Positions 10,911-23,009 of a DNA stretch of 64,000 nt are shown piece after piece. The notes below the pieces were generated by a model. It did no database searches. It was not told the DNA's origin and worked only from the letters and a program-made list of their open reading frames with translations. This DNA is from Budorcas taxicolor. Lineage: Eukaryota > Chordata > Mammalia > Artiodactyla > Bovidae. Within the stretch, counting starts at the first letter, position 1; every line of letters begins with the position of its first letter. Made by a program: the position numbers and the translations under genes. The stretch is taken from the NCBI RefSeq assembly GCF_023091745.1, contig NC_068913.1, positions 38,880,501 through 38,944,500 on the forward strand. Reading direction: 5' to 3'.

Positions 10911-11029
10911 TCTTTATTTGATATATTTATATGTATATATATGTATAATATATTTATATATCTTTATTTGATATATTTATATGTATATATATATGTATAA
11001 AGATATTTATATATCTTTATATATTTATT
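10911..11029 (+). repeat. AT-rich 50-bp tandem repeat
   Basis: TCTTTATTTGATATATTTAT begins at 10911 and again at 10961, giving two copies of a 50-bp unit followed by a degenerate third part ending near 11029. Each unit is mostly TA/TG dinucleotides. Confidence 0.8.
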
Positions 11030-11284
11030 CAACAGACCATTCAAGGTGTTTACCAAGGAATAATTAATACAAAGCAGGATTAGAGATATGAAATTTAAAA
11101 ACAAAGTGTCTGTACAGTGGGTGAGAGGGACAAGAGGACAGCTGCGTAAGTATTAATAGCGCTAAATACTATGAATGCATTTCCCGATGTGGCGGCAGTA
11201 AGCAGGGAGGGGTAGAAGAATTTTATCAGAAAAGAGACACAAGAATTAGGCCTTGATGGTTGCATTAGAAGTTAGCCAAGTAAA

Positions 11285-11745
11285 AGTTACCATATATTCT
11301 GAGAACTGCCCTCCCGTTCCTCACAGCCTTCACCAGGGATTTGCCCTTGACAGTCATATTGTTATTATTAGATCCTTTTCGTAGGCCACAATTGACTAGA
11401 CCGTAAACAACCCCCTGACCCAAACTGTTCCAGATCTTCTCTCCTAGGAATTAGGAATTTGGACTTAATCAGTGTAGATAGGTGTAACTGCAACTGAAGG
11501 ATATAAATTCAGGAATTATGAGCCTGCCATTCTCTCTTATCTATAGGTAGGAAATGAGAAAACCAGACTGGGAAGATGGATAAAAAGAAAATGATACCCA
11601 GAGAGAAGCAGAGATAAGAAATGAGAAGCATATGCTACTGGATTACTGATGACTTTTTCATGCCTGCCACCAGGTCTAGCAGTCCTGCATTTTGTAAGAT
11701 ACTCTAGTATCCTTCCAATAAAATTTCCCTTTTGGCTTTAGTGAA
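11285..11745 (+). mobile_element. Probable old LTR-type element
   Basis: CTCCTAGGAATTAGGAATTTGG, CTGTAACTGAAGG-like words, AACCAGACTGGGAAG, and a terminal CCTTCCAATAAAATTTCCC resemble the end of an old mammalian LTR with its poly(A) signal (AATAAA). No TG..CA ends or target duplication are visible, and I cannot name the family. An ordinary unique sequence with a chance AATAAA is the alternative. Confidence 0.35.
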
Positions 11746-11919
11746 AACAAACAAAAAGGGATAGAGGGATGAAAGAGAGGTGGGAATGGATAGTCCAGTC
11801 AAGAGCTGCCATGTGCAAGAGTATAGAAGTGTGAGATTTAGGTGGTGCTTTATTTATTTTACTATAAATTGATGATTTTTATATTATATTATTTATTTAC
11901 TATAGTATTGGAGTCATGT

Positions 11920-11988
11920 GGATTCATTATCAAGTGTATATTGGATTCATTATCAAGTGCATATTGGATTTATTATCAAGTATATATT
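11920..11988 (+). repeat. 23-bp minisatellite, three copies
   Basis: Three consecutive 23-bp units start at 11920, 11943 and 11966, each beginning GGATT(C/T)ATTATCAAGT. They differ at only a few bases, pointing to recent slippage or unequal exchange. Confidence 0.9.
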
Positions 11989-13010
11989 CTCTTTAGATAA
12001 ATCTGATGAAATCACTTGAAATGTAGTAACAATACAGCAACCTCCAAGCATCAATAGATAAAATGAGAAATCAGCGGGAAGAAATGAGAGGTCCCACTGG
12101 TAATTCATTTTCCTTTTTCTTTCCTAAAAATTCAAGCTTTCATGGAATACTGGCTACTTTCCAATTTGTTTCTGTAATAGCTTTGACATAGGAGACACAT
12201 TTGTAATTAGAAGATAATCAATAGCAGAACTTAATCTGTTGAACTACAAATGTGACCCAAAAACACATTTAAAATTGAAATTCAGAATTTTTTTTCAAAA
12301 TCCAGAGCAAACACACTAAATACTTAACTCATATACATATATTTAAAAATTTAATTGAAAAAATTCAAAGAACTGATTTACAGTTCAAGTAAAATACTGA
12401 ACTAAAACGAGAGTTAAAAATTTATTTTACATGGAGATATAAAAAGTTATAAAGATTTTCCTATTTTGAATTGTATTATGTAAATGAAAAGAAACAGAAA
12501 ATCACTAACTTCCTTACAATTTGTTTACCATTCTCTATAGACTTTTAGCCAAGGATGAAAATCTCTGTTTATTTTGTTCATGTGACATTTTTCTAACATT
12601 TCTTTGCCTGGATTGATCCATATGCATTTCAATATTCAGCAGTATCCTCTTATTATGGTTCTCTCAAATCCTTATTATAAGGCAGCCTCACTTCGGCATA
12701 CACAATGCCATTAAAGCTAGTGTAGTTCCCACAGTTCGCATATTGCAGTTAAAAAAAAATAAGGATGGCATTTTAAATACTTAAGCCAAGTCATTTATGC
12801 TTTACATATATAATTCACAAATAATTTTGAGTAATGTGTTAGAAGAAGGATTAAATGTGTTAACCTAGTTACGTTTCCAGATAGGACCATTTCATTATCT
12901 TGGGCTAGGCTGGTTAATGCTGAAGGTTTAGTGCCTTATTTTCTGCTTCAAATAGCTGCTTTATATCATTATAATTCTAAATGAAATAGTCCTAATGTCA
13001 GTTCACTCTT
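11989..13010. other. AT-rich spacer
   Basis: No recognised repeat, RNA gene or coding frame in about 1 kb. Confidence 0.45.
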
Positions 13011-13015
13011 CTATA

Positions 13016-13287
13016 CTACTACTACTACTAAGTCGCTTCAGTCGTGTCCGACTCTGAGCGACCAGATAGACGGCAGCCCACCAGGCTTACCCGTCCCTGG
13101 GATTCTTCAGGCAAGAACACTGGAGTGGGTTGCCATTTCCTTCTCCAATGCATGAAAGTGAAAAGTGAAAGTGAAGTCACTCAGTCGTGTCCGACTCCTA
13201 GCGACCCCACGGACTGCAGCCTACCAGGCTCCTCCGTCCATGGGATTTTCCAGGCAAGAGTACTGGAGTGGGGTGCCATTGCCTTCA
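13016..13287 (-). mobile_element. Bov-A2 SINE, antisense
   Basis: A (TAC)n-type start (the complement of a degenerate (GTA/CAG)n tail) is followed by two Bov-A monomers in complement, joined by the linker CATGAAAGTGAAAAGTGAAAG. The body ends at GGGGTGCCATTGCCTTC. Both monomers are complete. No clear target duplication was found. Confidence 0.95.
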
Positions 13288-13629
13288 ATGTGATTCTATA
13301 TATCAGACACTGTTGTGTTAGAGGTACGATTATGGAGTTCTTTACCATAAAAATATTATGTCAAACTGGATGTCATTTAAGAAAGCATATATAAGTATTA
13401 ATGGGAAATTTTGAATAAAAAAATGTCACATAGAGTAAACCAATTTTATCTCATTATATTCCTACGGCATACCCTATATCCCCTAAACATTTCCTCATTC
13501 TACTGGCAATTAGTTAGATTCTATGTCCTATTCATTGTTTGGTCTCCAGAATCTGCACAGGGCCTATATAGAATAGACCCTATTCATGGATGTTTATTCA
13601 CTTCATCCAGTTCCTGAGTTCCATTCATT

Positions 13630-14395
13630 GCCTGGCCCTACTCTAGATATTGTGTTATAGCAATGATTAAAAATAAAAAATCTTTAGCCTCATGGAATTT
13701 GCATTCTAGAATGGTGAAACTTACAATAAAAATTAAAACAGATGATATAGTATCCTGCTGCTGCTGCTAAGTCGCTTCAGTTGTGTCCAACTCTGTGTGA
13801 CCCCATAGACGGCAGCCCACCAGGCTCCCCTGTCCCTGGATTCTCCAGGCAAGAATACTGGAGTGGGTCGCCATTTCCTTCTAGATGTTAGTAAATTCTA
13901 AGGGGAAAAATAGATCTGTGAACAGGAATAGTAAATGATGCGATGGAGACAGCTACAGTTTCAAAAAGGGTGGTCACATATGTTCCCACTGAGGTTCTAT
14001 CTGAGTGAAGTCCTGAAGGAGTGAGAGAACAGCTGTGTGGAAATAGGGAGGAGGAGCATTTCAAGAGAGGGTGGAGAACAGACAAAGACCTTGAAGCAAA
14101 AGCCTAAGTATTCAAAAACCAAGGATTCCAGTGCATTTGCTGTATGAGGGCAAAGGGAGTCCAACAGGAGATGAAATCAGAAAGGTAACAGGGAGCCACA
14201 TCCTGTGTGTGTAACATCTAGGTCACGGTGAAGACTTGATCTCTTAATCAGCTTGGGAAACACTGAAGGATTAAAGCAGAGCATGAGGTAATTTAACTTG
14301 TATATTTTACAAAATCGCTCTGGTCTTTGTGTTGAGTCTAAAAAGAGAAAGCCCAAAGCAGGGACACATGGCCATGAAAAAGCAAGCAGAGGTAC
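13630..14395 (+). mobile_element. Ancient LINE remnant
   Basis: CCTCATGGAATTTGCATTCTAG, GGGTGGTCACATATGTTCCC, AAGTCCTGAAGGAGTGAGAG, GGAGATGAAATCAGAAAGG and CACTGAAGGATTAAAGCAGAGC follow, in order, a widespread old mammalian LINE 3' region. I think L1M-type, with L2 as the alternative. A Bov-A monomer (13754-13882) interrupts it. Confidence 0.55.
13754..13882 (-). mobile_element. Bov-A monomer, antisense
   Basis: A (CTG)n start followed by CTAAGTCGCTTCAGTTGTG and one Bov-A unit ending at CGCCATTTCCTTCT. This is the 3' half of a Bov-A2, so the second monomer is missing through 5' truncation. Confidence 0.9.
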
Positions 14396-14416
14396 CTGCA
14401 CCAACAGATACAGTTG

Positions 14417-14439
14417 TTTTTTTTTTTTTTTTTTTTTTT
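14417..14439 (+). repeat. Poly(T) tract
   Basis: An uninterrupted run of 23 T. No SINE or LINE end is recognisable next to it. Confidence 0.95.
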
Positions 14440-17011
14440 AAGAGGCAAGCATAAACCAGATCAGGGAGAGAGAACTCCCTGCAAGAAAATGGTGACTACA
14501 ACTTGCTGGGCTCTCAGTTATGTCACAGAGAGGAAAGTGGATTTGTCTGGCTTCCCACAGGTATGTGATTAGAAAGGGAGAAGTTCCTTTTTAAGATAAC
14601 TAATGGTGGATAGGTGCTTCTTTGTTACTACACCAGAGGTCAATTCACTCCAGTCTTTTTAACGTTAGTTGTAGTAAGGAATATGAAGCCATATCAACCA
14701 ACATTTTATGCTTTGTTATGTTAAGTCCATTGGTCGACCTTGCACTTTGATTGGATGTTATATTCATGGAAGATCTTATAATGTCATGTTTTGGTCATTT
14801 GGAAAATACCAGTTCATTGTGCTATGCAAATATTCCAAATGTTGATATGTTTTAAAATAGGACTTTTGTTTGTATCATGTCCATTTTATAAAAAAAAAAT
14901 ACCTTAAGTATCAGGAAGCACAAGATGATAAATACAAATCCTTCATAATCATAATTTTCACTGGAAAGCTCAAAATTTATCACTGGCAACAAATTGTCCG
15001 TTGTTTTTCTTGAAATGACTCACTTTCTTCATTTGGGAGAAAATGTCTGCCAGACACTCAGTTAAGGATCACAACAATTTGTCAGTTGTTCTTTCAAATA
15101 AAAAGTGTATTCCATGAAAAAAGCATGAATGCTTTTTCTGGGGCAGCTATCATATTTTAGTATGCAATAGTAATACTTTGTGTCACACAGAATATTAAAA
15201 ATGACACATAAGAGTTGAGATTTACTATTAATTATATTAATATGACATGTAATTATGATATTTTTACTGTTTCCTCTAGGACATTCTTAAATGTCATTTA
15301 AGAAACTGACTTTTTCTTTTAACTGAAAGTGCTTGTTGATGACTTCTACAATAGTTTGGTGCCAGTACCTTAGCTATGCTAAGACACCAACAATTTGACC
15401 CTCTATTGCTTTCGTATCTTTGGAGCTAAGGTCAAGGACATGGTAAAACAGACAAACAACATGTCAATATTGAGAATAGTTTTGATTTCTCAACCCTCCT
15501 GAAAAGGTCATGGAGGCTTCTAGGAGGCTGTGGACCAAACTTTGTGAACCACTGATCCAGGAGACTGGTAGAGTGAAGGTACTGGGGAAATAAAACATGA
15601 TCATCAGGTGGCTTCCATGTTCTTGGCACGAGCTTCAAGTGAAAACTCAAAGTCTGATTGTGTGTTCTTCCCTAGCCGTGTCCAACTTATTGCATATTGG
15701 CTAAGCTTAGACAAATGGTGGAATTAACCATTATTGTAGTTTGGTTGAGCAAACACTTGGAAGGGAGAAGTTCAACAGAATTGAGTGTGCATACCAAAGA
15801 GTGATAAGGATCGAGTCTAAAATTTAAGCTGTAATAGGAGGAAAGTAGAGAAATAATGGAAGAAGAAATTTAAAAGGTGGCAGGATTAATAAAAGCTATG
15901 TCTGAAGGAGGGCCTAATGATTGTTTAATTTGGTTCTAATTTGGAGCTAGAAAGTTGGGAGGAATCAGTTGGACATGAAATATTTGCAAATGAGGTTGAA
16001 GATATTTAAACTTATAAAGGATTTTAAAGGTATGACCAGAAGAGGGGTCCTCTATATAAACCCAGTGAACTGTGAATACCTATCACTGTTGAAATTAATG
16101 ATTGTATAATTATGCCATTCAGGACGATTGTTCTCTTCCTTTCTGTACCTGTCCTGCTCAACCAGTCACTTACATGACTATTCAGTCCTCTACGTTATAG
16201 GGCTTAATCCATAACTGTCTACATGCTTACCCCTGCCCAGCTACTGCTTTCACTGGCAACTGACGAGCCAACCTGATGTTAATTCTCCCTATAAATGGTA
16301 GCCTCCCTCTCCCATGAGTAGTAACAATGGCTTTCATGTCCTGCCTTTCATATCACTCCAGGACCTTTTGCTTCAGACATGTAAGGTCCCCTATCCTATA
16401 AACCACTGGTGTCTCTGTCACTGTATTTGGGCTCTTTCTTCAGTCTCCTGGTTGGACAACTACAAGGCTTGCAGCCCGACAGGTGCAGCCCAACAAGGAC
16501 TTAAAAAGAGTTACTACCATGATGCTGCTCCATGATCAAGGCTGAACAGTGGAGCTAAGACCTGCCTTCCTGGTAGTCTGGGCAGTGATAATAGATGCTT
16601 CAATAATAGTTCTATAAGCAAGGTCCTGAGGACTGGAGTTAAATATATTCTGCATTATGTTCAAGAGAACTCTCTTCCTGCCTCTTCCCATCCCTCTCTA
16701 AGAAAGTCAAGAGCTAAAGTGGGAGGCTCTTCCCACTCATTTAGTTATAATGTGATGAAGAGTATAACAGGTGGGCTTCTCTTAGCAATTGTGCTCTCAT
16801 CTTCTGGCACTTTATAAATAATTAGTGTAGGCCAAATCCAGTGTTTATCCTTAGATAGCTGAAAGCTCTGAGTGGGCTTAGCATTTCCTTACTTGTGACC
16901 TCAAGGAATTAAAGTGTTAATTTCACTTTATGAGGAAAAGAATTCAAAGTATACATTATTTTTCTCATTCTGCTAAGAAGATAGGCATTGCAGGAAAAAG
17001 AAAATGATATT
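14440..17011. other. Mostly anonymous sequence with old LINE traces
   Basis: No gene recognised. A quasi-palindrome lies at 15118-15137 (AAAAAGCAT, 2-base loop, ATGCTTTTT). The piece near 15880-16030 resembles the same ancient LINE as at 13.6-14.4 kb (AGTTGGACATGAAATATTTG, GAAGATATTTAAAC). CCAAACTTTGTGAACCACTG near 15535 looks like the end of a MER5-type hAT relic, which is weak. Confidence 0.4.
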
Positions 17012-17023
17012 TGAACTCTAACA

Positions 17024-17232
17024 TTAGTATTAGTTGCTCAGTCATATACAACTCTTCGCAATCCCATGGATGGTAGCCCACCAGCCTCCTCTGTCCATGG
17101 GACTTTCCAGGGAGGAATACTGGAGTAGGTTGTCATTCCCTTCTCCAGGGGATCTTCCTGACACATGGATCGAACTCATGTCTCCTGCATTGCAGGCAGA
17201 TTCTTTACTGTCTGAGCCACAAAGGAAGCTAC
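17024..17232 (-). mobile_element. Bov-tA SINE, antisense
   Basis: Full complement of a Bov-tA, from TTGCTCAGTCATATACAAC to CTGTCTGAGCCACAAAGGAAGC. A perfect 12-bp duplication, TGAACTCTAACA, at 17012-17023 and 17233-17244 fixes both ends. Confidence 0.95.
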
Positions 17233-17389
17233 TGAACTCTAACACTGGGGTGTTTATTTTCCAGGAAGCCCTGAATGGGAAGAAAAATAACTTTAGCTCT
17301 ATACTTCTAGTTTCTTGACTAAGACCCACCTGTAGTAAAAGAGAGATTGATAAAAAAAAAAAAGTGAACTAGTTTAATGATGTGTATAC

Positions 17390-17763
17390 TGTTAGGGGCC
17401 AAACTCCGGCTATGACAAGCTCAGCGAGGTACACTAAGCCTAGGACCTGAGTTATGTTTCTTTAACAGAACATTCCTTGACCAAATTAGGAAGACTTCCC
17501 GCACACACCAACCAAAAGGAGACAGGACATGAGCTCATCCTGCCTAGCCAATCATGTAACGCCAGCTACCCCTGTAACTGAGACAAAGAGCTGTCTGTAT
17601 ATAAGCCGCCATAATCCTTTGTTCGGGGCTCTTGTCGGATTCCACTGTGCTGGATGAGACTTGGGCCCTAGCGCGCTAGAAATAAACTCCCTTCTTGCCT
17701 TTGCATTACTGTGGTGGACTTGTTCTCTCAGTCGGTTCGGAGATATGGGCTCGGAATATAACA
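17390..17763 (+). mobile_element. Solo LTR of an endogenous retrovirus
   Basis: The unit starts TGTTA and ends TAACA (perfect 5-bp inverted ends with TG..CA) and is flanked by a 5-bp direct repeat, TATAC, at 17385-17389 and 17764-17768. In order it holds a CCAAT-like GCCAATCATG, a TATA box TGTATATAAG (17596-17605), the CGGGGCTCTTGTCGG start of R, a poly(A) signal AATAAA (17681-17686) and a U5 with GTTCTCTCAGTCGG. This is typical of class I (gammaretrovirus-like) LTRs. No internal viral sequence lies on either side, so it is a solo LTR left by LTR-LTR recombination. Confidence 0.9.
17596..17686 (+). promoter_or_regulatory. LTR core promoter and poly(A) signal
   Basis: Within the solo LTR, the TATA box at 17596-17605 and the AATAAA at 17681-17686 are 75 bp apart, the spacing expected for a short R region. 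Activity is not implied. Confidence 0.65.
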
Positions 17764-17768
17764 TATAC

Positions 17769-18723
17769 CTCGTGTATACATGGAGAGACCAGAAAAATTG
17801 AGTAACTCTGAATGGTCCAAGCCACCACTTTAAACAACATCTACAGCTAAAAACAAAAGAAAGATGTTAGAGGGAGGAAAGGCCAGTTGTGGGAGGTTAC
17901 CAGGAAAAGCATAGTAAACAAGTGTATAATTGTCACGCAGATTTAAGTCCAAGCTTTCTTTATTGATAAGTTTCTAGAGATTTGATTTTCTTCCTCTTCC
18001 TGAAATAGAGGGGGAGACATTCTCACAAAGAAAGATTTATCTTACAAATGTAAATAGATCTTACAAATAAAATTTTTCACACTTTTAACCCAATTTTCAG
18101 CACTTCTCCTGTGTCTGCAGTTTCTTAAAAATAACTAGTCTAAAATAAACCTTATGCTGAATAGACATAATCTGGGGGTAGCAAATTCTGTTCCCCTTGC
18201 CCCCACATTTCTCTCAAATTAGATTTGTAAGAAGGAAATTTTTAGACCAAATAAGAACCTCCAGAGGCATCACATTAAACACGAAAAAATAGAATGGGAT
18301 TAGACCATAAATAGACTATCTAGACAGAGTAATTAAAATTGGAGGTCTCTTATGGAGGTTCATGAGATGGGAGAATCTATAACTGAAATAGGATCTATTT
18401 AACATGTACATAAGACCTGTATTTCACTTACTTCCACACTAACATGACTATGATTTCTGCTTATCATGATTCTGCTATGATTTTTCTGTCTTCAATGGCT
18501 TTGCCAACGAATTCCAGGATTTTCTGTAATTCAGAATGTGGAGAGTAGTTGAGATAGACTACTCAACTAGTTCAGAAAAACTAGGGAAGGATTTAGCATG
18601 AAAGATTAAAGGGAAGAAAGCTGGGAGCATTGTGGGGGCAAAGGGTGGGGAGAAGGTTCAGAGGAGTACTGCTATAAGTGATGAATTGAATCTCTTGTTC
18701 TTTCTTTAGAAGATGGAATTAAA
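17769..18723. other. No recognised feature
   Basis: Anonymous sequence. The 8-bp word GTGTATAC repeats the left flank of the solo LTR near 17773. Confidence 0.45.
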
Positions 18724-19045
18724 TACAGTAATGCACCCTTATCTGAGGGAAATATATTGCATGACCCCCAGTGGATCCCTCAAATTGAGGATAGTACTGA
18801 ATTCTATATATACTAATAGGTAGACACATAAACAGTGTGGATATGATAGAGAAAGATGATTCAGGTCCTGAGTAGGATGAGCAGTATAGGGAGATATTTC
18901 ATTCACCCAACTCAGAATTGTGCATAATTTAGAATTTATGAATTATTTATCTCTAAAACATCTCATTTAATGTTTCTGGACAATGGTTGACCATGTAGAA
19001 CTAAAACCATAGCAAGGGAAACCTAGGATAAAGGAGGACAATGTA
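18724..19045. mobile_element. Tigger-type (TcMar) non-autonomous DNA transposon
   Basis: The left end CAGTAATGCACCCTTATCTG and the complement of the right end, CATTGTCCTCCTTTATCCTA, are similar inverted repeats, each next to a TA, as expected for mariner/Tigger. The interior (CCCCCAGTGGATCCCTCAAA, GTACTGAATTCTATATATAC, ATTTAATGTTTCTGGACAATGG) matches the MER2/Tigger-like family text. It is a fossil without transposase, about 320 bp long. Confidence 0.75.
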
Positions 19046-19342
19046 CTGGAAATTTTTAAATTCTATTTTTAGACTTGTTTACATGGTAGTCCATAAATAG
19101 ACTGGACCACATAGCCCTGCTTCTATTAAGATTTCACAGTGTTTACATACAGTTCACACTGTAAAAAACTCTTCTGCCGTTTCCTGTGTACACTATAACC
19201 AAATACACTATAACTGTAGTAAATTCTCAGAGACACTGTAAGCTCTTTTACATATCCAAAAGAAATACAATGATATTTGTTGCATAATGTATGAACTACT
19301 GCTGTAATTTGTTTGGACTTAAACTACCTAATTTCTTAAACT

Positions 19343-21868
19343 ACAGTAATCCAAGTCTATGCCCCAGCCACTGATGCTGATGAAGCTGAAGGTGAATGGT
19401 TCTATGAAGATCTACAGGATCTTCTAGAACTAACACCAAAAAAAAGATCACCTTTCTATCACAGGGGATTGGAATGCAAAAGTAGGAAGTCAAGAGATAC
19501 CTAGAGTAACAGGCAAATTTGGCCTCAGAGTACAAAATGAAGCAGGGCAAAGGCTAACAGGGTTTTGTCAAGAGAATACATTGGTCATAGTAAACACCCT
19601 TTTCCAAAACACAACAGATGATTCTACACATGGACATCACCAAAATGGTCAATATTGAAATCAGACTAATTATACTTTCTGCAGCTAAAGTTGGAGAAAC
19701 TCTCTATAGTCAACAAAAATAAGACCTGGAGTTGACAATGCGCAAGATCATCAGCTCCTTATTGCAAGATTCAGGCTTAAATCGAAGATAGTAAGGAAAA
19801 AACTAGGCCACTGAGGTATGACCTAAATCAAGTCCTTTATGATTATACAGTGGAGGTGATGAATAGATTCAAGAGATTAAATCTGGTAGACAGAGTGCCT
19901 GAAGAACTATAGTCAGAGGTTTGTAACATTGTACAGCAGGCAATGACCAAAACTATCCCTAAGAAAAAGAAATGCAAAAGGCAAAGTGATTGTCTGAGAA
20001 GGATTTACAGACAGCTGAGGAAAGAAGAGAAGCAAAAAGCAAGGAAGAAAGGGAAAGATATACCCAACTGAATGCAGAGTTCCAGAGAATAGCAAGGAGA
20101 AATAAGAAGACCTTCTTAAAGGAACAGTGCAAAGAAGTAGAGGGAAACAACAGAATGGGAAAGACTAGAGGTCTTTTCAAGAAAATTGGAGATATCAAGG
20201 GAACATTTCATGCAAGGATGGGCATGATAAAGGACAGAAACACTAAGGACCTAAGTGAAGTTGAAGAGATTTTAAGATACACAGAAGAACTATACAAAAT
20301 ACACAGAAGAACGATACAAAATACACAGAATGCACAGAAGAACTATACAAAAACTCTTAATGACACAGATAACCATGGTGGTGTGGTGGCTCACCTAGAG
20401 CCTGACATCCTGGAGTCTGAACTTAAGTGGACCTTAGGAAGCATTACCACACACACGGCTAGAGGAGGTGATGGAATTCCAGTGGAGCTATTTCAAATCT
20501 TAAAAGATGATGCTGTTAAAGGGCTGCACTCAATATGTTCAGCAAATTTGGAAAACTCATCAGTGACTACAGGACTGGAAAAAAATCAGTTTTCATTCCA
20601 ATCACAAAGCAGGGCAGTGCCAAAGAATCTACAAATTATTCTACAAGTGTGCTTATTTGGTAATGCTCAAAATCCTTCAAGTCAGGCTTGAACAGTAGGT
20701 GAACTGAGAAATTCCAGATGTACAAACTCAGTTTAGAAGTCAGAGGAATCAGAGATCAAATTGCCAACATTTGTTGAATCAGAGAGAAAGCAAGAGTATT
20801 TCAAAAAAAATCTACTTCTGCTCATTGACTACACTTGACCGTGTGGATCACAACAAACTGGAAAATTCTTAAAAAGATGGGAATACCAGATCGCATACCT
20901 GTCCCCTTAAGAAATGGTATGTGGGTCAAGAAGCAACAGTTAGAATCTTACATGGAACAACTGACTGGTTTGAAGTTGGGAAGGAGAACAAGGCTGTAAA
21001 TTGTCACCCTGCTTATATAACTTAGTACATCATGTGAAATGCCAGGCTGGATGAATCACAAGCTGGAATCAAGATCACTGAGAGAAATATCAATAACTCA
21101 GATATGCAGATGACAGCACTCAATGGCAGAAATTAAAATGGACTAAAGAGCCTCCTGAGGGTAAAAGAGGAGAGTGAGAAAGCTGGCTAAAAACTCATTA
21201 TTAAAAAAACAAAGATCATGGCATCCATTCCCATCACTTAATGGCAAATAGATGGGAAAAAGTGGAAACAGTGACAGGTTTTATTTTCTTGGGCTCCAAA
21301 ATCACTGCAGATGTTGACTGCAGCCATGAAATGAAAAGACACTTGCTCCTTGGAAGAAATGCTCTGACCAGCCTACACAGCATATTAAAAAAAACTAAGA
21401 CATTACTGACAAAGATCAGTTTAGTCAAAGCTATGATTTTTCCAGTAGTCATGTGTGGATGTGAGAGTTGGATCAATAGAAAGCTGAACACTGAAGAACT
21501 GATCCCTTCAGACTGTGGTGCTGGAGAAAACTGAGAATCCCTTGGACAAGCAAGGAGATCAAACCAGTCAATCCTAAAGAAAATAAACCCTGAATAGTTA
21601 TTGGAAAGACTGATGCTAAAGTTGAAGGTCCGATACTTTGGCCACTTGAAATATAAGCTGACTCATTAGAAAAGACCCTTATGCTGGGAAAAATTGAGGG
21701 CAAAGGAGAAGGCACCAGAGGATGAGATGGTTAAATAGCATCACCAGATTTATGGACATGAATCTGAACAAACTCTGGGAGATAATGAAGGACAGGAAAT
21801 CTTGGTGGGCTACAATCCTGGAGTTGCAAACAGTGGGACACCTCTTAATAACTGAAAAACAACAACAA
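19343..21868 (+). mobile_element. BovB LINE, 5'-truncated and heavily decayed
   Basis: It starts inside the endonuclease (ATCCAAGTCTATGCCCCAGCC) and runs through the RT to the ACTGAAAAACAACAACAAA end. Diverged words such as GGGGATTGGAATGCAAAAGTAGG (GDWNAKVG motif) and CAGATATGCAGATGAC (YADD codons near 21100) survive, but many indels and stops break the frame. The longest open stretch, 19990-20691 (233 codons), covers the linker and early RT. This is an old copy, more degenerate than those at 37-48 kb. Confidence 0.93.
20279..20355 (+). repeat. Tandem duplication inside the BovB RT linker
   Basis: ACACAGAAGAAC(T/G)ATACAAAAT is repeated, with a further CACAGAAGAACTATACAAAA copy just after. 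Other BovB copies in the window have it once. The duplication arose after insertion or in the source copy, and it stays in frame in the 233-codon frame. Confidence 0.8.
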
Positions 21869-22565
21869 ACTGGCTAACAAATGGATCCATTGTATCTTTT
21901 GACCTGCAGCTTATGTGAAAAAAATTACTGAGACACTAAGGGCCATGAAACCAAAAGTTGTAAAAGCTTTCCAAATTTTATTCCTTCTTCCATTGCTTTC
22001 AGTTCACCTAAAATAATTTATTCCTGTGTCTTTATTTAAAATATTATTTCCTGTTACTTTTCAGATTCAGTTTCATATGCTTTCTCCTCCAGTTGGACTT
22101 CACTTTTACCTACTGACCTCCTGCTTTCACTCTTTGAGCTTTTGGTCTGATACAAAGGGGAGCAGAATTTGCCACCCCAAAATATACTTTTTTGGCATAA
22201 GATTTACTTTAGGTTATTTTTAAGAAATAGCAGACACAGGACAAGCCCTGAAAACTTGTTAGGTTACTATTCTGTATGAGACATTTACATTTATAAGGGA
22301 AATCTCCATTTATGAGGGTCACTAAAGGATTTCTTTGTATTAGGAAAAGGAGAATGACTAACTCTCTAGAAACTTATTGATGAAGAAGACCTGGACTTAA
22401 ATCTATGTGACAATTATACCCTTGTTTACTGTACTTTGCCCATGGAACTCCCATAACTGGCTCTTCCTACACCCAACTTTGTCTTTAGTTGGAGATGATA
22501 CGTAAAGTGTTAGTTGAGGCCATTGAGGGAGTCATTCAGTCTTCCTAGGTCTCTCCTGGTCTTCC
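21869..22565. other. No recognised feature
   Basis: Anonymous sequence between the BovB and the next SINE. Short frames only. Confidence 0.45.
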
Positions 22566-22569
22566 AAGG

Positions 22570-22765
22570 TGAGACCTGGGAAAAGGTAAAGAACCCACCT
22601 GCCAGTGCAGAAGGCCTGAATTTGATCCTGGGTCAGGAAGATCCCCTGGAGAAGGAAATGGCAACCCCTCCAGTATTCTTTCCAGGAAAGTCCCATGGAC
22701 AGAGCAGCCTGGCAGGCTATAGCCCACTTGGTTGCAAAGAGTGGAACATTACTCATTGACTAAAG
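22570..22765 (+). mobile_element. Bov-tA SINE, 5' end degraded
   Basis: GGTAAAGAACCCACCTGCC, TTTGATCCTGGGTCAGGAAG and the Bov-A body through GTGGAACATTACTCATTGAC identify it. The usual GGCTTCCCTGGTGGCTCAG start is replaced by unrelated sequence. Confidence 0.88.
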
Positions 22766-23009
22766 AGACAGCAGATCTCTCCTATGTATACAGGAGCTAT
22801 GTATGTTATTAATCTTGTTTGTTTTTCTCCCATTAACCTCTTTTTTATTATGGGGTGTGGTATCTTAATCAAGAACCTAGAAGGATAAAGGGAAAAGATT
22901 TTTCTCCTTCCTATGATTAGAACTCTAGAAACATTCTACCACTCTGTGTTCTCCTAAAATACTATAAACTCCTTAAAAGTAGAAACCACATCTCATTTGT
23001 AGACAGTTT
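22766..23009. other. No recognised feature
   Basis: Short anonymous spacer. Confidence 0.4.

Noticed and set aside
10911..11029. CRISPR-like or satellite array
   Set aside because: Two to three AT-rich units without unique spacers. A simple tandem repeat in a mammalian genome.
17764..17780. Longer target duplication GTGTATAC around the solo LTR
   Set aside because: The second GTGTATAC starts about 10 bp past the TAACA end. Using it would make the LTR end outside its inverted repeat, so the 5-bp TATAC is preferred.
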